A stretch of DNA of 64,000 nt. Origin: JBDTSW01 sp963782605. GTDB taxonomy: Bacteria; Actinomycetota; Thermoleophilia; Solirubrobacterales; 70-9. The stretch's first letter is position 1. Each line of letters opens with the position of its first letter. Shown here piece after piece: positions 43,579-53,507 of this stretch. The DNA lies in assembly GCA_963782605.1 (NCBI GenBank), contig CAWAKK010000010.1, positions 1 through 64,000 on the forward strand. The letters run 5' to 3'. The notes below the pieces were generated by a model, which was given only the letters and a program-made list of their open reading frames with translations, was not told where the DNA came from and made no database searches. Made by a program: the position numbers and the translations under genes.

Positions 43579-44900
43579 ACACCACCGACAAGATGCATGG
43601 CAGCGCCCCCGCGAGCGGCCGCGACCGACTGGCCGCGACCGACGCGCAGGTGATCGGGACGAGTCCCATCGAAAGAACGACCCTGCACGACCCGGCCGCC
43701 CCCGGACGCGAAGCGGAGGAGGCGGACGGACTTGGCTCCGAACTGCTCACCATCAACATGGGCCCGCACCATCCGGCGACGCACGGCGTGCTGCGACTGC
43801 TCGTTTCGCTCGAGGGCGAGATCGTCCGCGACCTAAAGCCGATCGTCGGCTACGTGCACACCGGGATCGAGAAGTCCTGCGAGGACAAGAACTACTGGAA
43901 GGTCATCCCGTTCGTCGAGCGGATGGACTACATCTCCTACTTCTTCCAGATGGAGGCTTTCTGCGGCGCCGTCGAGCGCCTCCTCGAGCTCGAGATCCCG
44001 CCGCGCGCGAAGTACCTGCGCGTGCTCCACATGGAGCTCAACCGCATCCACTCCCACCTCGTCTGGCTCGGCACCTCGGCGCTCGACCTCGGCGCGATGT
44101 CGATGTTCTTCTACTGCTTTCGCGAGCGCGACCGGATCCTCGACCTGTTCGAGATGTCGTCAGGCCAGCGCATGCACACCCGCTACTTCCAGGTCGGCGG
44201 CGTCTTCGAGGACATCCCGGTCGGCTTCGCCGAGAACGTGCGGAGCTTCTGCGCGGAGATGCCCTCGCGAATCGACCAGTACGAGGCGCTTTTGACCCGT
44301 AACGAGATCTTCCTGCAGCGAACCAAGGGCGTCGGCATCGTCCCGCGCGAGCGGCTCCTCGCCCTCGGCGTCACGGGCCCGCTCCTGCGGGCCGCCGGCG
44401 AGCCATGGGACCTCCGCAAGGCGCAGCGCTACCTCTGCTACGACGACCTCGACTTCAAGATCCCGGTCGGCACCGTGGGCGACGGCTGGGATCGCTACCG
44501 GGTCCGCATCCAGGAGATGCGCGAGTCGGTGCGGATGATCGAGCAGACGATCGACGGACTGCCGGAGGGCCCCTGGGTCGCCGACGACCGCAAGGTGGTG
44601 CTGCCGCCCCGGCATGAGCTCTCGACCTCGATGGAATCGCTCATCCACCACTTCAAGCTGGTGACAGAGGGCTTCCGGGTGCCCCCCGGTGAGGTCTACT
44701 ACCCGATCGAGGGGCCTCGGGGAGAGCTCGGCTGCTTCGTTGTCGCCGACGGCTCCGCGAAGCCGGCCCGGGTGCACTACCGCGACCCCTCGTTCGTGAA
44801 CCTGCAGGCGCTCCGCGACATGTGCAAGGACGAGTACATCGCCGACTTGATTCAGAACCTCGCCATGCTCGATCCCATCCTTGGGGGCATCGACCGCTGA
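43575..44900 (+). CDS. nuoD: NADH-quinone oxidoreductase subunit D
   Basis: 49-kDa subunit forming the quinone site with NuoB. The conserved core starts NMGPHHPATHGVLRLLVSLE (the quinone-site His loop) and includes VGYVHTGIEKSCEDKNYWKV and the C-terminal LDPILGGIDR. GTG at 43575 overlaps the nuoC stop. About 441 residues: a variable N-terminal extension of 57 residues precedes the core, and within it lies one copy of an exact 26-bp repeat shared with nuoG (43697-43722). Confidence 0.95.
   Translation: MNTTDKMHGSAPASGRDRLAATDAQVIGTSPIERTTLHDPAAPGREAEEADGLGSELLTINMGPHHPATHGVLRLLVSLEGEIVRDLKPIVGYVHTGIEKSCEDKNYWKVIPFVERMDYISYFFQMEAFCGAVERLLELEIPPRAKYLRVLHMELNRIHSHLVWLGTSALDLGAMSMFFYCFRERDRILDLFEMSSGQRMHTRYFQVGGVFEDIPVGFAENVRSFCAEMPSRIDQYEALLTRNEIFLQRTKGVGIVPRERLLALGVTGPLLRAAGEPWDLRKAQRYLCYDDLDFKIPVGTVGDGWDRYRVRIQEMRESVRMIEQTIDGLPEGPWVADDRKVVLPPRHELSTSMESLIHHFKLVTEGFRVPPGEVYYPIEGPRGELGCFVVADGSAKPARVHYRDPSFVNLQALRDMCKDEYIADLIQNLAMLDPILGGIDR
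43697..43722 (+). repeat. 26-bp exact repeat, copy 1 (in nuoD)
   Basis: 26 bases identical to 49569-49594 at the end of nuoG, in the same reading frame. Encodes PGREAEE within the poorly conserved N-terminal extension of NuoD. The flanking bases are also similar for several positions. Confidence 0.85.
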
Positions 44901-45748
44901 TGGCCGAGACCCCCGAGACCCCGCTCTCCGGCACCGGGCCGGAAGGTCCCGTGCCCAACGTGGAGGATGACCCGCAGGGGGCGGTCCGCCCGAGGTCGAC
45001 GGATCCGGTCGTGGAGGGCGGGTACCCCCAGACGGGCAACGGAGCAGGGGGCGACCGCCTGCGCCCGACCGACGACATGACCGCTGCCCGTCGCAACGAG
45101 CTGATCGCCTCCATGACCCCTTCCGACGCCGAGCGGGTGCCCGAGCTCCACGAGGTGGACGTGCCGGCGGAGCTCCAGGACCAGATCGAGACGGCGATGG
45201 GGCGCTACCCGCAGATCCGCTCCGCCTCGATCCCGGCGCTCTGGGCCGTCCAGCGCCACTACGGCTGGTGCTCGCCCGAGGGCATCCGCCAAGCGGCGGC
45301 GGTCATGGGGGTCACCCCCGCGTACCTCCAGTCGGTAGCGAGCTTCTACGACCTCTTCCACACGGTCCCCGAGGGCCGCAACCGCGTGCTGGTCTGCCAC
45401 AACATCTCCTGCTGGATGAACGGCGGCGACGAGCTGCTCGCAGCCTTCTGCGAGGCGGCTCACGTGGAGCCGGGCGATGCCGAGCACGGCGGCGCCTCCT
45501 CGCCCGACGGCGAGTTCTACGTCCAGGGCTTCGAATGCCTCGGAGCGTGTGACATGGCGCCGATGGCGTCAGTCAACGAGATCTACTTCGGTCCCCTGGA
45601 GCCAGGCGACGCGGCCACCGTGATCGAGCAGTGCCGCGCCGGCGAGAAGGTGTTGCCCGACAAAGCCCTGGGCAAGCGCGCGGCGGCCGGTGGGCCGGAG
45701 CCCGACCCCGACCCACGCGTGGCAGAGACGGACGGGAATCGTGGCTAG
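44900..45748 (+). CDS. nuoE: NADH-quinone oxidoreductase subunit E
   Basis: 24-kDa type subunit binding a 2Fe-2S cluster. The ligands are the C-x4-C in CHNISCWMNGG and the C-x3-C in ECLGACDMAPM. At 282 residues it is longer than usual: about 65 disordered Pro/Gly-rich residues precede the core, and a Pro/Asp-rich tail (GGPEPDPDPRVAETDG) follows. The start overlaps the nuoD stop (TGATG). Confidence 0.93.
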   Translation: MAETPETPLSGTGPEGPVPNVEDDPQGAVRPRSTDPVVEGGYPQTGNGAGGDRLRPTDDMTAARRNELIASMTPSDAERVPELHEVDVPAELQDQIETAMGRYPQIRSASIPALWAVQRHYGWCSPEGIRQAAAVMGVTPAYLQSVASFYDLFHTVPEGRNRVLVCHNISCWMNGGDELLAAFCEAAHVEPGDAEHGGASSPDGEFYVQGFECLGACDMAPMASVNEIYFGPLEPGDAATVIEQCRAGEKVLPDKALGKRAAAGGPEPDPDPRVAETDGNRG

Positions 45749-47063
45749 CGAAACGCGGCTGCTGTACCGCCACATCGACGAGCCGGGGCTAGCGGGGATC
45801 GAGACCTACCGGAAGCTCGGCGGGTACGAGGCCCTGCCCAAGGCCTTCCGCGACATCGATCCCGATGAGCTTCTCACCACGCTTGAAGCATCGGGCCTGC
45901 GCGGGCGCGGCGGAGCAGGCTTCTCGATGGGCAAGAAGGCCGGCTTCCTGCCTCGCGGCGACATGGAGAAGTACGTCTGCTGCAACGCCGACGAGTCAGA
46001 GCCCGGGACCTTCAAGGATCGCGAGCTGATGCAGAAGAACCCGCATCAGCTGATCGAGGGATGCCTCATCGCCAGCCTCGCCGCCGGCGCGCGGTACTGC
46101 TTCATCTTCATCCGGGGCGAGTACTGGGAGATCGCCGACATCCTCGACACCGCGCTCGCCGAAGCCTATGACGCCGGCTTTGCAGGCACCAACATCCTCG
46201 ACACCGGGGCCGACATCGACATCGTCATCCATCGCGGCGCCGGGGCCTACATCTGCGGCGAGGAGACCGCCCTGCTCGACTCGCTCGAGGGCAAGCGCGG
46301 AAACCCGCGGCTGAAGCCCCCGTTTCCCGCGATCCAGGGCCTCTACGGAGGCCCGACGCTGATCAACAACGTCGAGACGCTCGCCAACCTCCCCCACATC
46401 GTCCAGAACGGGGCCGAGTGGTTCACGAGCTTCGGCTCCGAGCAGTCGCCCGGCACGAAGGTGGTCTCCGTCTCCGGCTGCGTCAAGCGTCCCGGCAACT
46501 ACGAGATCGAGCTGGGCATCTCATCGCGCGATCTCATCTACGGCCTCGCGGGCGGACCGCCCGACGGCCGCGAGGTCAAGTGCTGGTTCCCCGGCGGCTC
46601 ATCGGCCCCCGTGCTCACCGCCGACGAGCTCGACCTGCCGTACACGTTCGAGGCCATGGCGGAGGCGGGCTCGATGCTCGGATCCGGTGCGATCATCGTC
46701 GCCGACGAGACCGTCTCCGTGCCGCACCTCGCCCTGCGGACCGCGCGCTTTTACCACCACGAGTCGTGCGGGAAATGCACGCCGTGCCGCGAGGGCACGA
46801 ACTGGACCGTGAAGATGCTCGAGCGCGTGGTGCGCGGCGAGGCGACGCCGATGGACCTGGACATCATCTCCTCGGTCCAGGAGAACATCATCGGCAACTG
46901 CCTCTGCGTTCTCGGCGACGCGATGGCGATGCCCGTCGGCTCCATGGTGGCCAAGTTCCGAGCCGAGTTCGAGGACGCGATCGAGCAGGCGCGCGAGGCA
47001 GCTCCACCTCCGCTCGACGTCTCGCATCTCGACGCGGGTATCCCTGTGGCGGTGGGCCAATGA
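45741..47063 (+). CDS. nuoF: NADH-quinone oxidoreductase subunit F
   Basis: 51-kDa subunit that oxidises NADH. NADH/FMN motifs are GLRGRGGAGFSMGKKAGFL and CNADESEPGTFKDRELM; the N3 4Fe-4S ligands are in SCGKCTPCREGTNW with a distal cysteine in GNCLCVLGD. GTG at 45741 is chosen; it overlaps the end of nuoE (45748). The open frame extends further upstream without conservation. 440 residues. Confidence 0.95.
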   Translation: MASETRLLYRHIDEPGLAGIETYRKLGGYEALPKAFRDIDPDELLTTLEASGLRGRGGAGFSMGKKAGFLPRGDMEKYVCCNADESEPGTFKDRELMQKNPHQLIEGCLIASLAAGARYCFIFIRGEYWEIADILDTALAEAYDAGFAGTNILDTGADIDIVIHRGAGAYICGEETALLDSLEGKRGNPRLKPPFPAIQGLYGGPTLINNVETLANLPHIVQNGAEWFTSFGSEQSPGTKVVSVSGCVKRPGNYEIELGISSRDLIYGLAGGPPDGREVKCWFPGGSSAPVLTADELDLPYTFEAMAEAGSMLGSGAIIVADETVSVPHLALRTARFYHHESCGKCTPCREGTNWTVKMLERVVRGEATPMDLDIISSVQENIIGNCLCVLGDAMAMPVGSMVAKFRAEFEDAIEQAREAAPPPLDVSHLDAGIPVAVGQ

Positions 47064-49605
47064 GCCCCGAGCGCGAGCCGGTCGCCCTCGTCGTCGACGG
47101 CATCGAGATCACCGCGCCGGAGGGAGAGATGCTGGTCGACGCCGCGAAGCATGGCGACGTTGAGATCCCGGTCTTCTGCTACGAGCCGAAGCTGGGCCAG
47201 CCCGTCGGGGCCTGCCGCATGTGCCTTGTTGAGGTGGAGGGGATCCCGAAGCTCCAGACCGCCTGCTCGACCCCGGTTCGCGACGGGATGGTCGTGTACA
47301 CGCGCACGGATCGTGTGAAGGAGGCGCAGAACGCCGTCGTCGAGTTCCTGCTCGTAAACCACCCCCTGGACTGCCCCGTCTGCGACAAGGGCGGCGAGTG
47401 CCCCCTTCAGGACATCGCAATGGGATGGGGCCCGGGACGAAGTCGCGTCACCGATCCCAAGCGACACTTCCAAAAGCCGATCCCGCTCTCCCCGCTGGTC
47501 CGGATCGACCGTGAGCGCTGCATCCTCTGCTACCGCTGCGTGCGGTTCTCCCAAGAGGTCGCCGAGGACGAACAGCTGCAGCTGCTCGAGCGCGGATCGG
47601 CCTCCTACGTGGGGACGTTCGACGACCGCCCCTACATCGCCCCCTTCCACGGCAACATCATCGAGCTCTGCCCGGTCGGCGCGCTCACCTCCGAGGCCTA
47701 CCGCTTCCGCGCGCGGCCCTGGGACATCGAGGACGCGGGCTCCGTCTGCACGCTCTGTCCGAGCCAGTGCAACGTGAAGTTCACCGTCCGCGACGAGCGC
47801 GTCGCCAGGGTCCTCGCGCGCGACAACCACGAGGTCGACGACGGCTGGCTCTGCGACAAGGGCCGCTTCGGCTTTCAGATGATGGCCTCCGAGGAGCGGA
47901 TCATCGAGCCGATGGTGCGAAGCGGCGGCACGCTGCAGCCGGTCTCCTGGCCGGAGGCCCTCGACGCCGCGGCCGAGGGACTGCGAGCCGCGGGGGCGAA
48001 GACGGCCTTGCTGGCCTCCGGCAACACCTCGAGCGAGGAGGGCTACATGGCCCAGCGGATCCTCCGCGGCGCCCTCGACTCGCCGCACGTCGACTCTCGG
48101 GCCGCCGGATCCGCAGCTCCCACCATCCTGGCCGAGCTCTCGCGGCCTGAGCGAAGCGCTCGCGTGGCCGACATCGACCACGCGTACTCGATCCTCATCG
48201 TGGGCGCAGACCTGCTGCACCAGATGCCGATCCTCGACCTGCGTGTGCGCAAGGCGATCCGCCGCTCCGGCGCTCGTGTGGCCATCGTGAGCGAGCGACC
48301 CACGACGCTCGACGGCGGGGCCGACGAGGTGGCGCGCTACGCGCCGGGCGAAGCCGCGACCATTCTGAACACCGTCGCCGCCGAGCTCGGCGACACGGAC
48401 TCGGAGTCCGCGGAGGGCTACCGCCAACCTGCCGAGGAGGTCGCCGGCGTCCTGCGCCCCGGCCGGACCGTCGTCATCTACGCCGAGCGCCTGGCGCGCG
48501 AGCAGGGCGCCCTCGACGCGTTGCTCGCCTGCGCCAACTCCCTTGGCGTCGCCACCGAGGGCGCCGGCCTGGTTGAGGTCCCTGATGCACCAAACGCCCG
48601 CGGCCTGCGCGAAGCGGGCTGCCTGCCCGGAGTCGGCCCTGGCCTCTCCGAAGCACCGGCCGGCAACGACTCAGAAGCGATGCGTGAAGCTCTCTTAGAC
48701 GACGAGCTCGAGGCCGCTTTCCTGCTCAACGCCAATCCCGTTCGCGACTTCCCGAACGGCCCCGCCTGGACCGAGGCGCTGAGGCGGCCAACTTCGTCGT
48801 CGCCTTCTCGATGTTCGACGACGCCTCAACGAAGCACGCCGACGTCGTCTTCCCGGCCGAGTCCCACGCCGAGAAGGAGGGCACCGTTGTCCACCCCGAC
48901 GGCCGCCTCCAGCGCCTGCGGCCGTCGATCCCCCACCCGGGTAACACCCGGCCGGGCTGGCAGGTCCTCGCGGAGTTGGCGGCACGCCTGGGCGACGAGA
49001 CGGAGATCGACTCCGCTCCCGAGGCGCTGGCGGCACTGGCGGCAGAGGTCCCCTTCTACGCCGGCATCACACCGGAGGAGATCGGCGGCCAGGGCGTCCG
49101 CTGGCAAGACCGAGAGGCGGCCACCGGTTACCTCTCGGAAGAGGGGGCCGGGGAGGCCGCCGACGATGCATCGCCTCGCGCTGAGGATGCGGCGAAAGCC
49201 GCATCCGATCGCAAATTGGCAGCGGGGGGAACACCCTCCGCCCCGTCCAACGGAACCCTGAAGCTGGGCACGTACAGAGACCTATGGGCTGCGGAGGTCA
49301 CCGACCGAAGCCCGGCGCTGCGGTTTCTCGCGCCGAAGCAGACCGTTGAGATCGCGCCCAGCGACGCCTTAAGACTTGGCCTGAAGCAGGGCGAAGAGGT
49401 CGAGGCACGCTCGAACGGCACGAGCGTAAGGGCCAAGGTCGTGATCCGCGAGCGGATGCGACCGGGCGCGGTGTTCATGGTCGAGGGAACGGTCGATGCG
49501 AACGCCAACGCGCTCAGCGCCGCCGAGTCGATCGAGGTCGTGAAGGCCGGGAATGATTCCGGCCCGGGCGCCCCCGGACGCGAAGCGGAGGAGGTGGCCG
49601 GATAG
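47060..49605 (+). CDS. nuoG: NADH-quinone oxidoreductase subunit G (one frameshift)
   Basis: 75-kDa iron-sulfur subunit, about 848 residues. 2Fe-2S ligands lie in CYEPKLGQPVGACRMC, 4Fe-4S ligands in HPLDCPVCDKGGECPLQD and ERCILCYRCVRFSQE, and the molybdopterin-like domain follows from VCTLCPSQCNVKF. One base is missing at 48780/48781 (EAL|EAANFVVAF), splitting the gene; both sides are well conserved, so an assembly error is likely. The C-terminal 100 residues are Ala/Glu-rich. ATG overlaps the nuoF stop (ATGA). A 26-bp repeat (49569-49594) sits just before the stop. Confidence 0.93.
49569..49594 (+). repeat. 26-bp exact repeat, copy 2 (in nuoG)
   Basis: Identical to 43697-43722 in nuoD and in the same frame (PGREAEE), three codons before the nuoG stop codon. 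A weaker partial match (CGCCCCGAAGCGGAG) lies near the nuoJ stop. Confidence 0.85.
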
Positions 49606-50612
49606 TGGTTGTGGCGGACGTAACCCTCGCCGAGGCGAGCTGGATCCTCGTCGTGAAGTCGCTCATCATCTTCGCGTTCGTCTTCGCGATCGTGCCCGTC
49701 CTCACGGTCGTCGAACGGAAGGTGCTCGGTCGCTTCCAGTCGCGCTACGGCCCCAACCGCGTGGGACCGATGGGCCTCATGCAGCCGCTCGCCGACGCCG
49801 TCAAGCTGATCGGCAAGGAGGGCTTCACGCCGCAGAACGCGCTGCCCTTCATGTTCGCGATCGGCCCGGCCCTGGTGGTGTTCTCCGGGGTCACCGTGCT
49901 CGCGATCCTGCCCTGGGGAGCGGTCCAGGACATCGGTGGGACCCAGGTGGGCCTCTATGGCATCGACGTCTCGATCGGCATCCTCTACTTCTTCGCCTTC
50001 GGCTCGTTCGCGTTCTACGGGCTGCTCTTGGGCGGTTGGGCGTCGGGCTCCAAGTACTCGTTCCTCGGCGCTATGCGTTCGGCCGCGCAGCTGATTTCGT
50101 ACGAGATCTCGATGGGCCTGGCGCTGCTCGGCGCGATCATGATGGCCGGCTCGCTCTCCCTGCCCGCGATCGTCGAGTCCCAGGACGACATCTGGTACAT
50201 CGTCCCCCAGATTCTCGGGTTCATCATCTTCATGATCGCGGGCTTCGCCGAGGCCAACAGAGCCCCGTTCGACCTCCCCGAAGCCGACGCCGAGCTGGTC
50301 GCCGGCTATCAGACGGAATACGGCGGCATGCGCTGGGGGTCGTTTCTTTTGGCCGAGTACATCGAGATGCTCGTGATCTCGGGGATCGGGGTGACCTTCT
50401 TCCTCGGCGGCTGGATGGGCCCGGGACCCGGGTTCCTCGATCCCGTCTGGTTCCTGCTGAAGACGCTCGCCCTCGTCTTCGTGTTCTTCTGGATCCGCGC
50501 CACCCTGCCCAGGCTCCGCTACGACCAGCTGATGAGCCTGGGCTGGAAGGTGCTCTTGCCCCTGGCGACGCTGAACGTCCTCGTCACCGCCATCCTCGTG
50601 ACGGTCCTATGA
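49605..50612 (+). CDS. nuoH: NADH-quinone oxidoreductase subunit H
   Basis: Membrane subunit that forms the quinone entrance and couples the arms; 335 residues, eight membrane helices. Signature ERKVLGRFQSRYGPNRVGPM and the Glu-rich loop IAGFAEANRAPFDLPEADAE are present. GTG at 49605 overlaps the nuoG TAG by one base. Confidence 0.95.
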   Translation: MVVADVTLAEASWILVVKSLIIFAFVFAIVPVLTVVERKVLGRFQSRYGPNRVGPMGLMQPLADAVKLIGKEGFTPQNALPFMFAIGPALVVFSGVTVLAILPWGAVQDIGGTQVGLYGIDVSIGILYFFAFGSFAFYGLLLGGWASGSKYSFLGAMRSAAQLISYEISMGLALLGAIMMAGSLSLPAIVESQDDIWYIVPQILGFIIFMIAGFAEANRAPFDLPEADAELVAGYQTEYGGMRWGSFLLAEYIEMLVISGIGVTFFLGGWMGPGPGFLDPVWFLLKTLALVFVFFWIRATLPRLRYDQLMSLGWKVLLPLATLNVLVTAILVTVL

Positions 50613-51157
50613 GCGAAGAGTTCCCGTATCTGCGCGAGGGCGACGAGGTCGTCGCCGTCCAGCGCGGCCCGGACCCCGGCGGCCCGGCGGGGGCCTACCG
50701 CGCGTTCGGCGAGACGCTCCGCGGGCTCAAGACCACCTTCGGCCGCATGCTCGAGGGCCCCGTCACCCTCCAGTACCCGGAGGAGAAAACGCCGGTCTAT
50801 CCCCGCTTTCGCGGGCGCCACAAGCTGCACCGCTTCGAGGACACCGGCCTTGAGAAATGCGTGGGCTGCTCGCTTTGCGCGGCCGCCTGCCCGGCCGACT
50901 GCATCAGGGTCGTGGCGGCCGAGAACGACCCCGCCGACCGAGTCTCGGCCGGCGAGCGCTACGCGGCGGTTTACGAGATCAACCTTGCCCGCTGCATCTT
51001 CTGCGGCTACTGCGAGGTCGCGTGCCCGTTCGACGCGATCACCATGGGGCACGAATACGAGATGGCCGACTACAACCGCGAGGACCTGATCTTCACCAAG
51101 GAGATGCTGCTCGCGGAGTCGCTCGAACGTACGCCCCTGCGCCGCGAGGGCGAGTAG
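50609..51157 (+). CDS. nuoI: NADH-quinone oxidoreductase subunit I
   Basis: Ferredoxin-like subunit with two 4Fe-4S clusters: CVGCSLCAAACPADCI and CIFCGYCEVACPFDAI. 182 residues; a 60-residue N-terminal part precedes the clusters. ATG overlaps the nuoH stop (ATGA). The next complex I gene (nuoJ) is 1.8 kb away, after two unrelated genes. Confidence 0.95.
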   Translation: MSEEFPYLREGDEVVAVQRGPDPGGPAGAYRAFGETLRGLKTTFGRMLEGPVTLQYPEEKTPVYPRFRGRHKLHRFEDTGLEKCVGCSLCAAACPADCIRVVAAENDPADRVSAGERYAAVYEINLARCIFCGYCEVACPFDAITMGHEYEMADYNREDLIFTKEMLLAESLERTPLRREGE

Positions 51158-51204
51158 CCTCAGGGGAGCGCTCGGCGGCCTAAGCCGCGCCGCGCCAGAT
51201 CGCT

Positions 51205-52452
51205 TTGATTCCCCTCGGCTCCCTGTTCCGCCGCTTCGCGGATCTGATCCGCTTGGGAGCCCCGCCCGGGCTCGTGTTTCGAGTCTGGCGCTGGATGGGC
51301 GGCTACGCAGCGCGCGAGTTTGCCTTTCAGATCGCGGCTGCTCTGGTGACCGTGATCGCCGCCTTGGTGTTGCTCGGCTGGACCGGCGGCGCCGTGGGCG
51401 CGACCGCGGTCGTGGTACTGGCCGCCGTGCTCGCCGTGGAGCTGTGGTTCGCATGGGAGTCCTTTCGAAGCGCGAAGGCGATCGATCGCGAGCTCGCCAC
51501 GGAGGTGCCGGGCGAGCCGCCCGGGAGCCGCTTCCCACGCAGCCACCTCCTCCTTCCGATTCTGATGCTGTGGGCACGCGGCGTCCGGCGTGAGCGCGCC
51601 GTCGTCTTTCACCGTGAGGAGCGCCGCATCCTGCGGCTCGACGTGTACAGCCCGGTGGCTGCTGAGGCCGACGGTGAGCTGCGCCCCGCGATCGTGCAGG
51701 TGCACGGCGGCGGCTGGATTCTCGGATCACGCATGGAGCAGGGCATTCCGCTGCTGAACCACCTCGCCTCGAACGGCTGGGTCGGCTTCAACGTCGACTA
51801 CCAGCTCAGCCCGCGCGCGACGATGCCCGACCACGTGGTCGACATAAAGCGGGCGATCGCCTGGGTTCGCGAACACGCGGGCGACTACGGGGTCGATCCC
51901 AGTCGGATCTGCATCACGGGCGGCTCTGCCGGAGGGCACCTGGCGGCGCTCGCCGCGCTGACGGCAGGCGATCCCAAGCTCCAACCCGGATTCGAGCAGG
52001 CGGACACGTCGGTTGCAGCCGCGGTGCCCTTCTACGGTCTCTACAACCTGCTCGATCCCGACATGCGCTACCACCCGGGGCTGCGCGAATGGCTCCTCGA
52101 GACCGTTGTGGTGAAGCGGCCTCGCGATCAGGATCCCGAGGTGTTTCGCGCTTGCTCGCCCACATACCGGATCCACGCGGGCGCTCCCCCCTTCATGATC
52201 TTTCACGGCGAGCACGACTCGCTCGTCCCGGTCGAGGACGCCCGCGAGTTCGCAGAGCGTCTGGAGGCCACCTCGCACGAGCCCGTCCTCTACGCGGAGC
52301 TACCGGGCTCCGAGCACGCGTTCGACCTGGCGCCCTCGCTCCGTACGGCGCGGGTAGTGGAGGGCATCGAGCGCTTCCTGCGCACGGTGGCCGCCTCTCG
52401 TCCGGCTACCGTAGACGGCGGTGTGCAAGACGACCTCGCGAGGGTGAGCTGA
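51205..52452 (+). CDS. Alpha/beta hydrolase of HSL family with membrane anchor
   Basis: A 415-residue esterase-type protein. Two N-terminal hydrophobic segments (about residues 40-60 and 66-82) suggest membrane anchoring. The oxyanion motif HGGG is at 167-170, the nucleophile is Ser241 in GGSAGG, Asp is in GEHDSLVP and His in GSEHAFD. TTG at 51205 is the start (48 bases after nuoI). It lies between nuoI and nuoJ on the same strand, so it should be co-transcribed with complex I. Substrate unknown. Confidence 0.85.
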   Translation: MIPLGSLFRRFADLIRLGAPPGLVFRVWRWMGGYAAREFAFQIAAALVTVIAALVLLGWTGGAVGATAVVVLAAVLAVELWFAWESFRSAKAIDRELATEVPGEPPGSRFPRSHLLLPILMLWARGVRRERAVVFHREERRILRLDVYSPVAAEADGELRPAIVQVHGGGWILGSRMEQGIPLLNHLASNGWVGFNVDYQLSPRATMPDHVVDIKRAIAWVREHAGDYGVDPSRICITGGSAGGHLAALAALTAGDPKLQPGFEQADTSVAAAVPFYGLYNLLDPDMRYHPGLREWLLETVVVKRPRDQDPEVFRACSPTYRIHAGAPPFMIFHGEHDSLVPVEDAREFAERLEATSHEPVLYAELPGSEHAFDLAPSLRTARVVEGIERFLRTVAASRPATVDGGVQDDLARVS

Positions 52453-52844
52453 TGCCGGTAGGCCTCTTCAGCGGCGCCGAGTTCGTGATCATCGGCATCG
52501 TCGTCCTCATCTTCTTTGGCTACAAGTGGCTGCCGCGGCTCGGGCGGTCGGCGGGCGACGGCACCCGGCGCCTTGGGGAGGGGGCGAAGCGCCACGCCGC
52601 CAGCGCCCAAGCCTACGTCGACGAGCACACCCCCGACGCGGGCGAAGTCGGCCGCTCCGCCGGAAAGCACGTTCGGGAGTACCGCGAGCTCAAGGACACC
52701 GTGATGGGGACCGCGAAGCCGGAGGGCGAGACGAGCTCGCCGCCACCCGATAAGGGCGAACCAACCGCCGACCCAGGTGGCTCGCCTGCAGAGGAGCCAC
52801 AGCCGAGGGGGCCTGACGACTCCCCGGAGCGCGAGCGGACCTAG
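52452..52844 (+). CDS. TatA-like membrane protein with long disordered tail
   Basis: 130 residues. The N-terminus resembles TatA/TatB: one membrane helix at about residues 9-22, an FG pair at 22-23, then LPRLGR at 27-32 and an amphipathic helix (SAGDGTRRLGEGAKRHAA). The remaining 90 residues are charged and Pro/Gly-rich. The ATG overlaps the hydrolase stop (TGATG). A role in twin-arginine export is possible but no tatC is present; relatives with unclear roles exist. Confidence 0.6.
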   Translation: MPVGLFSGAEFVIIGIVVLIFFGYKWLPRLGRSAGDGTRRLGEGAKRHAASAQAYVDEHTPDAGEVGRSAGKHVREYRELKDTVMGTAKPEGETSSPPPDKGEPTADPGGSPAEEPQPRGPDDSPERERT

Positions 52845-52961
52845 GTACCGGCGCGTCTCCGCCACCAGTCGGGGGAAGTGCCACCGCACCTAGTTTCATC
52901 CGGCTCTAGCGGTCCTCATCCGAAGGGTGTCGCGAGCCCGCTCTAAATAGGATGCGTCGCG

Positions 52962-53507
52962 ATGGAGGAGGTTGCCTTCTTCGCCGGTGCCATCGGCGCC
53001 CTCGGTGGCGCGATCGGGGTGATCGCGCTTCGAAATCCGTTCTACAGCGTCCTGGCGCTCGTCGTCCACCTGGTCGCCCTGGCCGGGCTCTTCTTGATCC
53101 TGCACGCCGAGTTCGTTGCGGCCGCCCAGGTGGTCGTCTACGCGGGAGCCGTGATGGTGCTCTACGTCTTCGTCGCGGCCTACGTCGGCGGCGTCGAGGA
53201 GCCGATCTGGGAACCGATTCCCGGGCAGCGGCTCCTCGCGCCGATCCTGGCGATTGCGCTCTTCATCGAGCTCTCGATCGCGATTCTGGGCACGGCTCTC
53301 AGCTCGATCGAGAGCGAGGGGCCGGTGGTGCAGCTCGGGTTCGGCTCGCCTGAGGCGATCGGGCGGCTGTTCTTGGAGCGGTTCCTGATCGCCTTTGAGG
53401 CGTCCTCGATGCTGCTCTTGGTGGCCGCGGTCGGGGCCATCGTCCTGGCGGGCAAGCGCCGCGGCGAGCCTGGTCCCCCGCGCCCCGAAGCGGAGCACAC
53501 CGCCTGA
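52962..53507 (+). CDS. nuoJ: NADH-quinone oxidoreductase subunit J
   Basis: Membrane subunit with five helices, 181 residues. The third helix carries the AQVVVYAGAVMVLYVFVAAY stretch typical of NuoJ. It follows a 117-base gap with no recognised gene. The tail (GPPRPEAEHTA) is variable. Stop overlaps the nuoK ATG (TGATG). Confidence 0.93.
   Translation: MEEVAFFAGAIGALGGAIGVIALRNPFYSVLALVVHLVALAGLFLILHAEFVAAAQVVVYAGAVMVLYVFVAAYVGGVEEPIWEPIPGQRLLAPILAIALFIELSIAILGTALSSIESEGPVVQLGFGSPEAIGRLFLERFLIAFEASSMLLLVAAVGAIVLAGKRRGEPGPPRPEAEHTA

Noticed and set aside
46418..49261. A single 947-codon protein covering the end of nuoF and nuoG
   Set aside because: The first part is out of frame with nuoF; the true NuoG starts at 47060 and changes frame near 48780.
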